Assembly (NCBI GenBank): GCA_001695595.3
Contig: MBPM02000084.1
Coordinates: 62,001 to 126,000, forward strand
Length of the DNA: 64,000 nt
DNA from: Plasmopara viticola
Lineage: Eukaryota; Oomycota; Peronosporomycetes; Peronosporales; Peronosporaceae
Direction: 5' to 3'
The notes beneath the pieces are model-generated. The model saw only the letters and a list, made by a program, of their open reading frames with translations, did not search any database and had not been told where the DNA came from. Positions 36,432 to 45,775 of this stretch are shown here, piece by piece (within the stretch, counting starts at the first letter, position 1; every line of letters begins with the position of its first letter). The translations under genes and the position numbers were made by a program.

Positions 36432-37570
36432 GCTTTCGGTCGAAGAACTACTTGGCGTCGATGCGGCATCTCAGTAGCCGTCTCTGTGGCGGTTTCCGTC
36501 TCCACGGTCGTGTTCTTGGCTCCATCCTTGGTTTCCGTCTCGGTCGTCGTCTCGACCTCGATCGTCGTTATGAGCTCACCTGAACGAGACGACTCCGTCC
36601 GCGTGGTCGTGCGCACCGTCTTGGTCACGATGCTGCCATCGGCTTTTTCCGAGCGGAACACTTCCGTCTTTACCGTCTCCCCTGGCACGTCACCTGCCTC
36701 CTCAACTGAACTGATTGCGGTCATGCTTTCGGTCGAAGAACTACTTGGCGTCGATGCGGCCATCTCAGTAGCCGTCTCTGTGGTGGTTTCCGTCTCCACG
36801 GTCGTGTTCTTGGCTCCATCCTTGGTTTCCGTCTCGGTCGTCGTCTCGACCTCGATCGTCGTTATGAGCTCACCTGAACGAGACGACTCCGTCCGCGTGG
36901 TCGTGCGCACCGTCTTGGTCACGATGCTGCCATCGGCTTTTTCCGAGCGGAACACATCTGTCTTTACCGTTTCCCCTGGCACGTCACCTGCCTCCTCAAC
37001 TGAACTGATTGCGGTCATGCCTTCGGTCGAAGAACTACTTGGCGTCGATGCGGCCATCTCAGTAGCAATCTCTGTGGCGGTTTCCGTCTCCACGGTCGTG
37101 TTCTTGGCTCCATCCTTGGTTTCCGTCTCGGTCGTCGTCTCGACCTCGATCGTCGTTATGAGCTCACCTGAACGAGACGACTCCGTCCGCGTGGTCGTGC
37201 GCACCGTCTTGGTCACGATGCTGCCATCGGCTTTTTCCGAGCGGAACACTTCCGTCTTTACCGTCTCCCCTGGCACGTCACCTGCCTCCTCAACTGAACT
37301 GATTGCAGTAGTGCCTTCGGTCGAAGAATTACTTAGCGTCAATTCGGCCAACTCAGTAGCCGTCTCTGTGGTGGTTTCCGTCTCCACGGTCGTGTTCTTG
37401 GCTCCATCCTTGGTTTCCGTCTCGGTCGTCGTCTCGACCTCGATCGTCGTTATGAGCTCACCTGAACGAGACGACTCCGTCCGCGTGGTCGTGCGCACCG
37501 TCTTGGTCACGATGCTGCCATCGGCTTTTTCCGAGCGGAACACTTCTGTCTTTACCGTCTCCCCTGGCAC
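36428..37570 (-). CDS. Giant repeat protein, array A segment (frame-broken continuation)
   Basis: This 380-codon open stretch holds four 98-residue units and has no start codon of its own biology; it is the continuation of the upstream frame after the missing base near 37,587. One copy has MAASTP changed to LAELTL and another has TEIATE, so this block has its own variants. It closes in PHRRQ because one c is missing in gcggccatc near 36,466. It should be treated as part of one gene with its neighbours, either after correction of the sequence or as part of a decayed gene. Confidence 0.6.
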   Translation of the reverse strand: MPGETVKTEVFRSEKADGSIVTKTVRTTTRTESSRSGELITTIEVETTTETETKDGAKNTTVETETTTETATELAELTLSNSSTEGTTAISSVEEAGDVPGETVKTEVFRSEKADGSIVTKTVRTTTRTESSRSGELITTIEVETTTETETKDGAKNTTVETETATEIATEMAASTPSSSSTEGMTAISSVEEAGDVPGETVKTDVFRSEKADGSIVTKTVRTTTRTESSRSGELITTIEVETTTETETKDGAKNTTVETETTTETATEMAASTPSSSSTESMTAISSVEEAGDVPGETVKTEVFRSEKADGSIVTKTVRTTTRTESSRSGELITTIEVETTTETETKDGAKNTTVETETATETATEMPHRRQVVLRPKA

Positions 37571-40500
37571 GTCACCTGCCTCCTCAATGAACTGATTGCG
37601 GTCATGCCTTCGGTCGAAGAACTACTTGGCGTCAATTCGGCCATCTCAGTAGCCGTCTCTGTGGTGGTTTCCGTCTCCACGGTCGTGTTCTTGGCTCCAT
37701 CCTTGGTTTCCGTCTCGGTCGTCGTCTCGACCTCGATCGTCGTTATGAGCTCACCTGAACGAGACGACTCCGTCCGCGTGGTCGTGCGCACCGTCTTGGT
37801 CACGATGCTGCCATCGGCTTTTTCCGAGCGGAACACTTCTGTCTTTACCGTCTCCCCTGGCACGTCACCTGCCTCCTCAACTGAACTGATTGCGGTCATG
37901 CCTTCGGTCAAAGAACTACTTGGCGTCGATGCGGCCATCTCAGTAGCCGTCTCTGTGGTGGTTTCCGTCTCCACGGTCGTGTTCTTGGCTCCATCCTTGG
38001 TTTCCGTCTCGGTCGTCGTCTCGACCTCGATCGTCGTTATGAGCTCACCTGAACGAGACGACTCCGTCCGCGTGGTCGTGCGCACCGTCTTGGTCACGAT
38101 GCTGCCATCGGCTTTTTCCGAGCGGAACACTTCTGTCTTTACCGTCTCCCCTGGCACGTCACCTGCCTCCTCAACTGAACTGATTGCGGTCATGCCTTCG
38201 GTCAAAGAACTACTTGGCGTCGATGCGGCCATCTCAGTAGCCGTCTCTGTGGTGGTTTCCGTCTCCACGGTCGTGTTCTTGGCTCCATCCTTGGTTTCCG
38301 TCTCGGTCGTCGTCTCGACCTCGATCGTCGTTATGAGCTCACCTGAACGAGACGACTCCGTCCGCGTGGTCGTGCGCACCGTCTTGGTCACGATGCTGCC
38401 ATCGGCTTTTTCCGAGCGGAACACTTCCGTCTTTACCGTCTCCCCTGGCACGTCACCTGCCTCCTCAACTGAACTGATTGCGGTCATGCCTTCGGTCGAA
38501 GAACTACTTGGCGTCGATGCGGCCATCTCAGTAGCCGTCTCTGTGGCGTTTTCCGTCTCCACGGTCGTGTTCTTGGCTCCATCCTTGGTTTCCGTCTCGG
38601 TCGTCGTCTCGACCTCGATCGTTGTTATGAGCTCACCTGAACGAGACGACTCCGTCCGCGTGGTCGTGCGCACCGTCTTGGTCACGATGCTGCCATCGGC
38701 TTTTTCCGAGCGGAACACTTCCGTCTTTACCGTCTCCCCTGGCACGTCACCTGCCTCCTCAACTGAACTGATTGCGGTCATGCCTTCGGTCAAAGAACTA
38801 CTTGGCGTCGATGCGGCCATCTCAGTAGCCGTCTCTGTGGTGGTTTCCGTCTCCACGGTCGTGTTCTTGGCTCCATCCTTGGTTTCCGTCTCGGTCGTCG
38901 TCTCGACCTCGATCGTCGTTATGAGCTCACCTGAACGAGACGACTCCGTCCGCGTGGTCGTGCGCACCGTCTTGGTCACGATGCTGCCATCGGCTTTTTC
39001 CGAGCGGAACACTTCCGTCTTTACCGTCTCCCCTGGCACGTCACCTGCCTCCTCAACTGAACTGATTGCGGTCATGCCTTCGGTCGAAGAACTACTTGGC
39101 GTCGATGCGGCCATCTCAGTAGCCGTCTCTGTGGCGTTTTCCGTCTCCACGGTCGTGTTCTTGGCTCCATCCTTGGTTTCCGTCTCGGTCGTCGTCTCGA
39201 CCTCGATCGTTGTTATGAGCTCACCTGAACGAGACGACTCCGTCCGCGTGGTCGTGCGCACCGTCTTGGTCACGATGCTGCCATCGGCTTTTTCCGAGCG
39301 GAACACTTCCGTCTTTACCGTCTCCCCTGGCACGTCACCTGCCTCCTCAACTGAACTGATTGCGGTCATGCCTTCGGTCAAAGAACTACTTGGCGTCGAT
39401 GCGGCCATCTCAGTAGCCGTCTCTGTGGTGGTTTCCGTCTCCACGGTCGTGTTCTTGGCTCCATCCTTGGTTTCCGTCTCGGTCGTCGTCTCGACCTCGA
39501 TCGTCGTTATGAGCTCACCTGAACGAGACGACTCCGTCCGCGTGGTCGTGCGCACCGTCTTGGTCACGATGCTGCCATCGGCTTTTTCCGAGCGGAACAC
39601 TTCCGTCTTTACCGTCTCCCCTGGCACGTCACCTGCCTCCTCAACTGAACTGATTGCGGTCATGCCTTCGGTCGAAGAACTACTTGGCGTCGATGCGGCC
39701 ATCTCAGTAGCCGTCTCTGTGGCGTTTTCCGTCTCCACGGTCGTGTTCTTGGCTCCATCCTTGGTTTCCGTCTCGGTCGTCGTCTCGACCTCGATCGTTG
39801 TTATGAGCTCACCTGAACGAGACGACTCCGTCCGCGTGGTCGTGCGCACCGTCTTGGTCACGATGCTGCCATCGGCTTTTTCCGAGCGGAACACTTCCGT
39901 CTTTACCGTCTCCCCTGGCACGTCACCTGCCTCCTCAACTGAACTGATTGCGGTCATGCCTTCGGTCGAAGAACTACTTGGCGTCGATGCGGCCATCTCA
40001 GTAGCCGTCTCTGTGGCGTTTTCCGTCTCCACGGTCGTGTTCTTGGCTCCATCCTTGGTTTCCGTCTCGGTCGTCGTCTCGACCTCGATCGTTGTTATGA
40101 GCTCACCTGAACGAGACGACTCCGTCCGCGTGGTCGTGCGCACCGTCTTGGTCACGATGCTGCCATCGGCTTTTTCCGAGCGGAACACTTCCGTCTTTAC
40201 CGTCTCCCCTGGCACGTCACCTGCCTCCTCAACTGAACTGATTGCGGTCATGCCTTCGGTCAAAGAACTACTTGGCGTCGATGCGGCCATCTCAGTAGCC
40301 GTCTCTGTGGTGGTTTCCGTCTCCACGGTCGTGTTCTTGGCTCCATCCTTGGTTTCCGTCTCGGTCGTCGTCTCGACCTCGATCGTCGTTATGAGCTCAC
40401 CTGAACGAGACGACTCCGTCCGCGTGGTCGTGCGCACCGTCTTGGTCACGATGCTGCCATCGGCTTTTTCCGAGCGGAACACTTCTGTCTTTACCGTCTC

Positions 40501-42618
40501 CCCTGGCACGTCACCTGCCTCCTCAACTGAACTGATTGCGGTCATGCCTTCGGTCAAAGAACTACTTGGCGTCGACGCGGCCATCTCAGTAGCCGTCTCT
40601 GTGGTGGTTTCCGTCTCCACGGTCGTTTTCTTGGCTCCATCCTTGGTTTCCGTCTCGGTCGTCGTCTCGACCTCGATCGTCGTTATGAGCTCACCTGAAC
40701 GAGACGACTCCGTCCGCGTGGTCGTGCGCACCGTCTTGGTCACGATGCTGCCATCGGCTTTTTCCGAGCGGAACACTTCTGTCTTTACCGTCTCCCCTGG
40801 CACGTCACCTGCCTCCTCAACTGAACTGATTGCGGTCATGCCTTCGGTCAAAGAACTACTTGGCGTCGACGCGGCCATCTCAGTAGCCGTCTCTGTGGTG
40901 GTTTCCGTCTCCACGGTCGTTTTCTTGGCTCCATCCTTGGTTTCCGTCTCGGTCGTCGTCTCGACCTCGATCGTCGTTATGAGCTCACCTGAACGAGACG
41001 ACTCCGTCCGTGTGGTCGTGCGCACCGTCTTGGTCACGATGCTGCCATCGGCTTTGTTTGAGCGGAAAGTTTCTGTCTTTCTCTTCTTAAGCTGTGTCAA
41101 TGGCTTTACATCTTTTTTGGTTGACCAGTTGGCAATAAGTTTCCGTGCGGCAGCCCTCGTGGTAAGCGGTGTATGATCTTTTTGATGCTGAAACCATGAC
41201 ATGAGCCATTCTTCAGCATTGAAATCTTTTTCGTCGTTACTATTGAAAAAATTTCCCTTTTTTAAGCCGATTTCGTACATAAAAGCACCGCCAACTTTTT
41301 GTTTAACAAAAGCTTCTTCTCCCTTCAAGTAAGTTGTAGGTTTCACTGAACAAAAGTTGCCGACGTTGATAAGATAATTGTCACTTTGCGCTGAATTTCC
41401 AACAATCGGTGACCCAGCGGACAAGACAAGCTCATCGGCTAGTCTCAAGATGGTTGTCGACTTTGTTGTATCTTGTTGCGGGTCAAAAAGGGCTGCATTC
41501 GCTTTCTTGTCGCTTAAACACACTACCACATCCTTTTTAGACGGACACTGGCCACCTCGTTCTCGTACGTACTTCAAACTTTCGTCCCAGGAACCACAAT
41601 GCACAACTTGCCCGTCAGCAAGCACAAGCACACTTTTGGCACGAGTCCAGTCCTCCGACGCGTCCTGCAAAAGTGATATGACAATGATCTTTTGCAACCA
41701 CTTGGACAAGCAGCGATTTATTGAAATAAATTCAAACGCGGCATCATTTTCAATCTCAGCTTGGTCCATCAGCACGGCGTTAGTCTTGCAAAAGCGCAGA
41801 CCGCAGCGACGGATGGCGTACTCTGGATAAAAGAGCGTCAAGGCACGGGTGAGTTCCCACGCCATTTTACGCTCCTTAGAACGGCGACTTTCAACGGCCA
41901 GCACGCGTTCCGCCAAACTTTTGTCTTTTCCCTTCACCTCGTCTACTTCGTGTTTCAAGACGCGAAAACGACAAAAGGCACGTGCAAAAATGAAGAGCTC
42001 GACCGCACTTAACGTCTCAAAGCGGCGGCCATTATTCGTCACATACGTCAAAAAGGCAGGCAGAAGCTTCTTGTAATCTTCCTTCTTCCATTCCTTCACT
42101 ATCTCGAGACTCGTCATCATCCCGCCGCTCAGTGGCGTCACGACGGTACTCGTAAAGAGCACACCAGAGCCGTCACTTAAAGCGCGTTGCGCCTCTGGCG
42201 TCACTCCCTTGACACCCATGGCAGCCGCCGTGGCGCTGGCACTCCACGCATGCCACGCGAGTTTTGCAAAACTCGGCATAGTCTTCTCCTCGCTAATACT
42301 CTCAAAATCAACCACGGCGTAAGCATCTTCCGTTGCCGTAGGACTCGTGACCTGCTGCATCGCCTTTACCTCGATCGGGGTAGTCGTCTCACGTTCGCCA
42401 TCAGGACGCGTGACGACACTCGGGACGCTGGAGTCGTCAGCACTAGTCGTGGAGTTGTCCTTGGCCTTGACTATGGGCTGCTCAGACGTCGCTTTGGGCT
42501 GCTTCGTCTTGGATTTGGACTGCTTGGCCTCAAGCTTCTTGTCCTGTTTCCGAGTCGCCCGCTTGTTTTTCTGACGCGTGCCATCCTTGGCAGCTTCGCT
42601 CGACTCGCTGCCGCCCAT
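37552..42618 (-). CDS. N-terminal part of a giant repeat protein: degenerate ABCG-like head plus 98-aa repeats
   Basis: This 1,688-codon frame starts at a true ATG and is the 5' end of the giant locus. Residues 1-7 (MGGSESS) fit an N-myristoylation site (Gly2, Ser6), and residues 11-42 are Lys/Arg-rich. No hydrophobic signal peptide is seen. Residues about 186-370 read as a decayed ABCG nucleotide-binding domain (see separate entry). Residues 371-514 are unrecognised. From residue 515, twelve 98-residue units follow, each carrying FRSEKADGSIV, a Thr/Arg stretch, ITTIEVETTTETE and a Ser-rich linker. The frame ends in SSLRRQ because one base is missing near 37,587 relative to the other copies; translation would otherwise continue through the rest of the locus. 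No intron is needed. I infer a cytosolic, possibly membrane-anchored scaffold. The function is unknown, and I know no named family with this architecture. Confidence 0.8.
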   Translation of the reverse strand: MGGSESSEAAKDGTRQKNKRATRKQDKKLEAKQSKSKTKQPKATSEQPIVKAKDNSTTSADDSSVPSVVTRPDGERETTTPIEVKAMQQVTSPTATEDAYAVVDFESISEEKTMPSFAKLAWHAWSASATAAAMGVKGVTPEAQRALSDGSGVLFTSTVVTPLSGGMMTSLEIVKEWKKEDYKKLLPAFLTYVTNNGRRFETLSAVELFIFARAFCRFRVLKHEVDEVKGKDKSLAERVLAVESRRSKERKMAWELTRALTLFYPEYAIRRCGLRFCKTNAVLMDQAEIENDAAFEFISINRCLSKWLQKIIVISLLQDASEDWTRAKSVLVLADGQVVHCGSWDESLKYVRERGGQCPSKKDVVVCLSDKKANAALFDPQQDTTKSTTILRLADELVLSAGSPIVGNSAQSDNYLINVGNFCSVKPTTYLKGEEAFVKQKVGGAFMYEIGLKKGNFFNSNDEKDFNAEEWLMSWFQHQKDHTPLTTRAAARKLIANWSTKKDVKPLTQLKKRKTETFRSNKADGSIVTKTVRTTTRTESSRSGELITTIEVETTTETETKDGAKKTTVETETTTETATEMAASTPSSSLTEGMTAISSVEEAGDVPGETVKTEVFRSEKADGSIVTKTVRTTTRTESSRSGELITTIEVETTTETETKDGAKKTTVETETTTETATEMAASTPSSSLTEGMTAISSVEEAGDVPGETVKTEVFRSEKADGSIVTKTVRTTTRTESSRSGELITTIEVETTTETETKDGAKNTTVETETTTETATEMAASTPSSSLTEGMTAISSVEEAGDVPGETVKTEVFRSEKADGSIVTKTVRTTTRTESSRSGELITTIEVETTTETETKDGAKNTTVETENATETATEMAASTPSSSSTEGMTAISSVEEAGDVPGETVKTEVFRSEKADGSIVTKTVRTTTRTESSRSGELITTIEVETTTETETKDGAKNTTVETENATETATEMAASTPSSSSTEGMTAISSVEEAGDVPGETVKTEVFRSEKADGSIVTKTVRTTTRTESSRSGELITTIEVETTTETETKDGAKNTTVETETTTETATEMAASTPSSSLTEGMTAISSVEEAGDVPGETVKTEVFRSEKADGSIVTKTVRTTTRTESSRSGELITTIEVETTTETETKDGAKNTTVETENATETATEMAASTPSSSSTEGMTAISSVEEAGDVPGETVKTEVFRSEKADGSIVTKTVRTTTRTESSRSGELITTIEVETTTETETKDGAKNTTVETETTTETATEMAASTPSSSLTEGMTAISSVEEAGDVPGETVKTEVFRSEKADGSIVTKTVRTTTRTESSRSGELITTIEVETTTETETKDGAKNTTVETENATETATEMAASTPSSSSTEGMTAISSVEEAGDVPGETVKTEVFRSEKADGSIVTKTVRTTTRTESSRSGELITTIEVETTTETETKDGAKNTTVETETTTETATEMAASTPSSSLTEGMTAISSVEEAGDVPGETVKTEVFRSEKADGSIVTKTVRTTTRTESSRSGELITTIEVETTTETETKDGAKNTTVETETTTETATEMAASTPSSSLTEGMTAISSVEEAGDVPGETVKTEVFRSEKADGSIVTKTVRTTTRTESSRSGELITTIEVETTTETETKDGAKNTTVETETTTETATEMAELTPSSSSTEGMTAISSLRRQVTCQGRR
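41509..42063 (-). other. Degenerate PDR/ABCG-type nucleotide-binding domain in the giant protein's head
   Basis: Residues about 186-370 follow the order of a pleiotropic-drug-resistance ABCG domain. LPAFLTYV (186-193) resembles the Q-loop entry. TLSAVELFIFARAFC (202-216) resembles the helix that usually reads TLTVxETLxFA. LMDQ (283-286) sits at Walker B, with the catalytic Glu replaced by Gln. IIVISLLQ (311-318) matches the H-loop strand. ADGQVVHCG (334-342) and QCPSKKDVV (357-365) match the segment after it. The ABC signature, expected between CGLRFC (272-277) and LMD, is absent as if deleted, and there is no GxxGK[ST] Walker A upstream. The comparison is from memory of the family, not an alignment. 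If right, this is a catalytically dead ABC fold used as a structural or binding head. Confidence 0.55.
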
Positions 42619-43432
42619 TCTTCCAGACTACGCAACTCTTTTTTTGCTACTTTTGCACGTCGTGACTCGGTAAAAAATTTGCCGATCTTCTCGATGTCTG
42701 AAGCAAAAGCAATTGTGGGATCGAATAAGATACGTGTGTAGCCAGCTCACGCACAGTAATAGACTTGGTTTCATTATGACTAGATTCGCAATTAAGCCCT
42801 TGGCATAAATAAGGTGGAGAGTTGTACATTAATGCAAGATATCAGCCTTAATTCGACGAATGAGTGGTCAGCGTAGTGGCTAAATTCCTTTGTTTAGATA
42901 TCAGGGTTGCAAGTTGTCAGACAACACGGTCACTCATTGCATGCTGTTTCCTTTAAACGAGCATTAAAGAATCTCTGGGCTCTAATACACTAGTTGGGCA
43001 ATCTTCCATGCACTTATTAGGCCTAATGTCGGATACGCATTGCTGCAAAAATTACTGGACGTTCGAACGTGTCACTATTACCAGCTGTTATTAGGCAAAG
43101 TGACCATAAAAGATGATCCTGTGGTAAAAGTCAAAACACGTGGTGATCGAAATTTGGTGATCGGTAGACCATTTTTTTGTTATGGTACACTGTGCCTTAT
43201 ATTAAATCTCAGAATTGTCTGAGATTTTATCATTTGAGATAGTTGTGGTGCGTTGGCTCCTAATTATCGTCACCAGTGCCCGTGAGAAGACAATCTGTCC
43301 CGATAGAGCAGTGTGTGGCAGATTTCTTCGCAACCAAGCACTTTTATAGTCTTGATCGTTACTAATTGTACCAGTATTTCCAAAATTATGTGTTTACGGC
43401 AGTAACAACTCTCCCGTACATTTGCTTTAGTA

Positions 43433-43634
43433 TGTTTGCTGCAAGACCAGAACGTTACGGCGAGAAATGATTGGTTAGCACACTTCAACTAGAATCCAGG
43501 CAGGTCAAAAATGTCAAAACCCATGGTATTTTTCTCTGGTGTGTTTGCTGCAAGACCAGAACGCCAGGGCGAGAAATGCATGGTATGCCCATTTCAACTA
43601 TAAGCCAAACAAGTTAAGAACGTCAAAATTCATG
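43433..43634. repeat. Degenerate direct repeat, period 109 bp, two copies
   Basis: The string tgtttgctgcaagaccagaa occurs at 43,433 and again at 43,542. Downstream, both copies continue with a gcgagaaatg block, a ttcaact block and a gtcaaaa-catg block with scattered differences. The similarity covers roughly 90 bp per copy. It is a decayed tandem duplication, with no coding potential seen. Confidence 0.7.
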
Positions 43635-45213
43635 ATATATGCGTGGCGATGAAGAGTAAATACGTTGCGCTGCCTATGTCTTTTGTCATTTTGCAGTCCG
43701 AGATCACAGCGCATGAAGCAGCCTTCCCAATTAGTACAGCGGCCTTATACAATTTGTCCAGTCAAGTCCCTACAGTGGAATAGTTAGTGTAACGAAATTA
43801 CACAGCACTTGAGAACAAAGAGGAACTTCTTCCGTGAACGACGGCTAACTGAACAAATCGGTTTGTACGATTGATTGCAGTTTCAAGCCTATACAATGTT
43901 TTTTTAAGTCTTGGGCCTACCTATGGTTGTTTATATGCAGCAAATTTAACTGCATATCAGGCGGGGACTACGTCCGTTCCGATACCTTCAAGATACCTCA
44001 GCAAACAAATTGATATGAACATTAAAGGTTTGTCGATCGTGCACCAGGAGCCAACAATTCTTTCGAGGCTCCTGTTAGCAAGAAGCCAGCTTTTACCACA
44101 AAAGCTCGGGTTTATGCGACGGCCTCCCATACTAAGCATCTAATAGGAGGGGATTGAAAGTCATCCATTACTTTTAGCTTTATGTGAAAAGCCGGTCCGG
44201 TCTTAACAATGACCAAACAAGCAGCACAAAACCTCAGATCGGATTAAGCGAGATGCGCCAAAAAGAGGCAAATGGATTTTTGCTTACGTCAGCATGCTGA
44301 GACATAAAATTGCGACCGCTTCGGTGTTACGGCACTTCGCATCGGAATAGCGAACTTTTGTCGAATTTTATCCAATATCTCGACTTCGCTGATATGAATT
44401 GTTTAACCAGTATCATTAACTAGTCGCTCAATCTAACCAAACGAGCTAAAGTCCAGTGTGGCGTATTGGCCTTTTGCATTTATTGAGTATATGCTTCACG
44501 ATGATGAACAATCGATTCACCAAGGCGCTGACAAATCATATAGGATTAAAGATTGACTCCAAGCTTTAAGTGTCTTCTAAGACCGCTATATGTAATAGTA
44601 AAACAAATCTGATTTCTTCGTTGGGCCCTATGAGAATAAGGCTACCGAAAATTTCACGCTACGGCTAATTTGTCTCTAGCGCGGGATGCTATTACCAATC
44701 CGACTTTTTCTGGGAATCGACTTCCGTATTCCTCGCTAGACTATTAAGATTTTTGCGCAGTGAAGCGTTACACACCAGTGGACCAAGTTTTGTAGACCAG
44801 GCACCCTTTTTGGCCCCCCCCCCGCTTTAGTGACCTATCTCCAGCTGCCCTAAGTTGTATGAGCTTCGAGCGATTTAGTACTCGAGCGACTTATCACTCG
44901 AGCCACAGGTTCCAATTTCTTAAATCGTATGACCGCTACCTCGGCCATGCCGTAAGCTTTACAAGCTATGTCAAGCTCTGTTGTGCATCTTGGCCCGCTT
45001 AAGCAGAGGTTTACATAAGGAAGAATTCATAAGTTCAACTTGTCTTAGACTGGCCATTACCTTTCTTCATTGGGATATACATTCAAGCGTTATGATCAAT
45101 TACCGACTGGTCTACTTTAAAGTTATCCTGTCCAAGACGAAACGCTCTGTGCTGCTCGATAAACGCCATGCGTCATTGTCTCATCTTTGACGAGATTGAT
45201 AATCTGAAAGCAA

Positions 45214-45265
45214 CGCTCTGTGTTGCATTCGAACTAACACGCCCTGTGTTGCATTCGAAGTAACA
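45214..45265. repeat. 26-bp tandem duplication
   Basis: Two adjacent copies of a 26-bp unit (cgctctgtgttgcattcgaa plus six bases) differ at two positions. A partial relative, cgctctgtgctgct, lies about 70 bp upstream near 45,143. Confidence 0.75.
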
Positions 45266-45540
45266 CGAAATTGTGTGTAAAAACACCGATGTCTCCATTG
45301 AGATCCCTCGAGAAGGTAGCGCTTCAAATGACTCAACTCCGAGTCAACTGTGCCACGCCGAAGATACACTCCACGACAAATCATTACTTGATGAGTCACA
45401 TGCCGCTCCGCGTGGATCGTCAGAGTATCACCCTGAACCTGTTCTTTTTCACTAAGTTTTGTATATTATAGAGCAAGCGCTGTTCACGAAAACGATTCTG
45501 ACAAATGGGCTACGTATTACTCCATGTGCATTGTCTACGC

Positions 45541-45775
45541 CTCGCCCTTATTCTATGCCCTACTGTCGATCATAACTTGCATGGTAAGCGTTGAAGGCTG
45601 TTTACAGCAAGCGATGCCCAGTGAATACTGCGACACTTTAGTACATCGTCAAGGCCTTACTTTGTATTCGTTGAGCTGCTGATAATCATACTCTCCATGG
45701 TATGCGTCAAATGCTGTTTACGACGAGCGTTGATCAAGAAACAATGTGTCACTCTACTTGCATCGATAGAGTGTC
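45541..45775. repeat. Degenerate tandem duplication, period about 116 bp
   Basis: The landmark catggta lies at 45,580 and 45,696. Around it both copies share a cgcccttat/ggccttact block, gatcataact/aatcatactc, ggctgtttac/tgctgtttac, agcg-tg and an act-ctt/cttg-atcg end block. Identity is moderate, so the duplication is old. Confidence 0.55.

Larger units (their letters stand above)
33290..41076 (-). repeat. Repeat array A: about 27 tandem 294-bp (98-aa) units
   Basis: The same 294-bp block recurs in phase; for example the sequence tgcggtcatg lies at 37,891 and again at 38,185. Each unit encodes FRSEKADGSIV, TKTVRTTTRTESSRSG, ELITTIEVETTTETETKDG and a Ser/Thr linker ending in EEAGDVPGETVK. 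Most copies differ at only a few bases. Two variants alternate in the part near the head: TTTE...SSSL and NATE...SSSS, a 588-bp higher-order repeat. The last two units next to array B are strongly diverged (FYFDKEDGSVV). Single-base gaps near 35,853, 36,466 and 37,587 break the frame. I infer expansion by unequal exchange. Confidence 0.9.

Noticed and set aside
1..41076. CRISPR array or satellite DNA
   Set aside because: Units are 210-294 bp, multiples of three, directly adjacent with no spacers, and encode a continuous protein; the host is eukaryotic.
37604..41176. 1,190-codon frame on the plus strand
   Set aside because: Antisense shadow of array A; the openness comes from one repeat unit lacking antisense stops.
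1..42618. Cell-wall mucin or adhesin (Thr-rich tandem repeats)
   Set aside because: There is no signal peptide at the start, the head looks cytosolic, and the repeats hold many Lys/Arg blocks; the C-terminus is not visible, so a GPI signal cannot be judged.
44814..44823. Run of ten C as a regulatory or recombination site
   Set aside because: It is a lone homopolymer with no symmetry or repeat around it.
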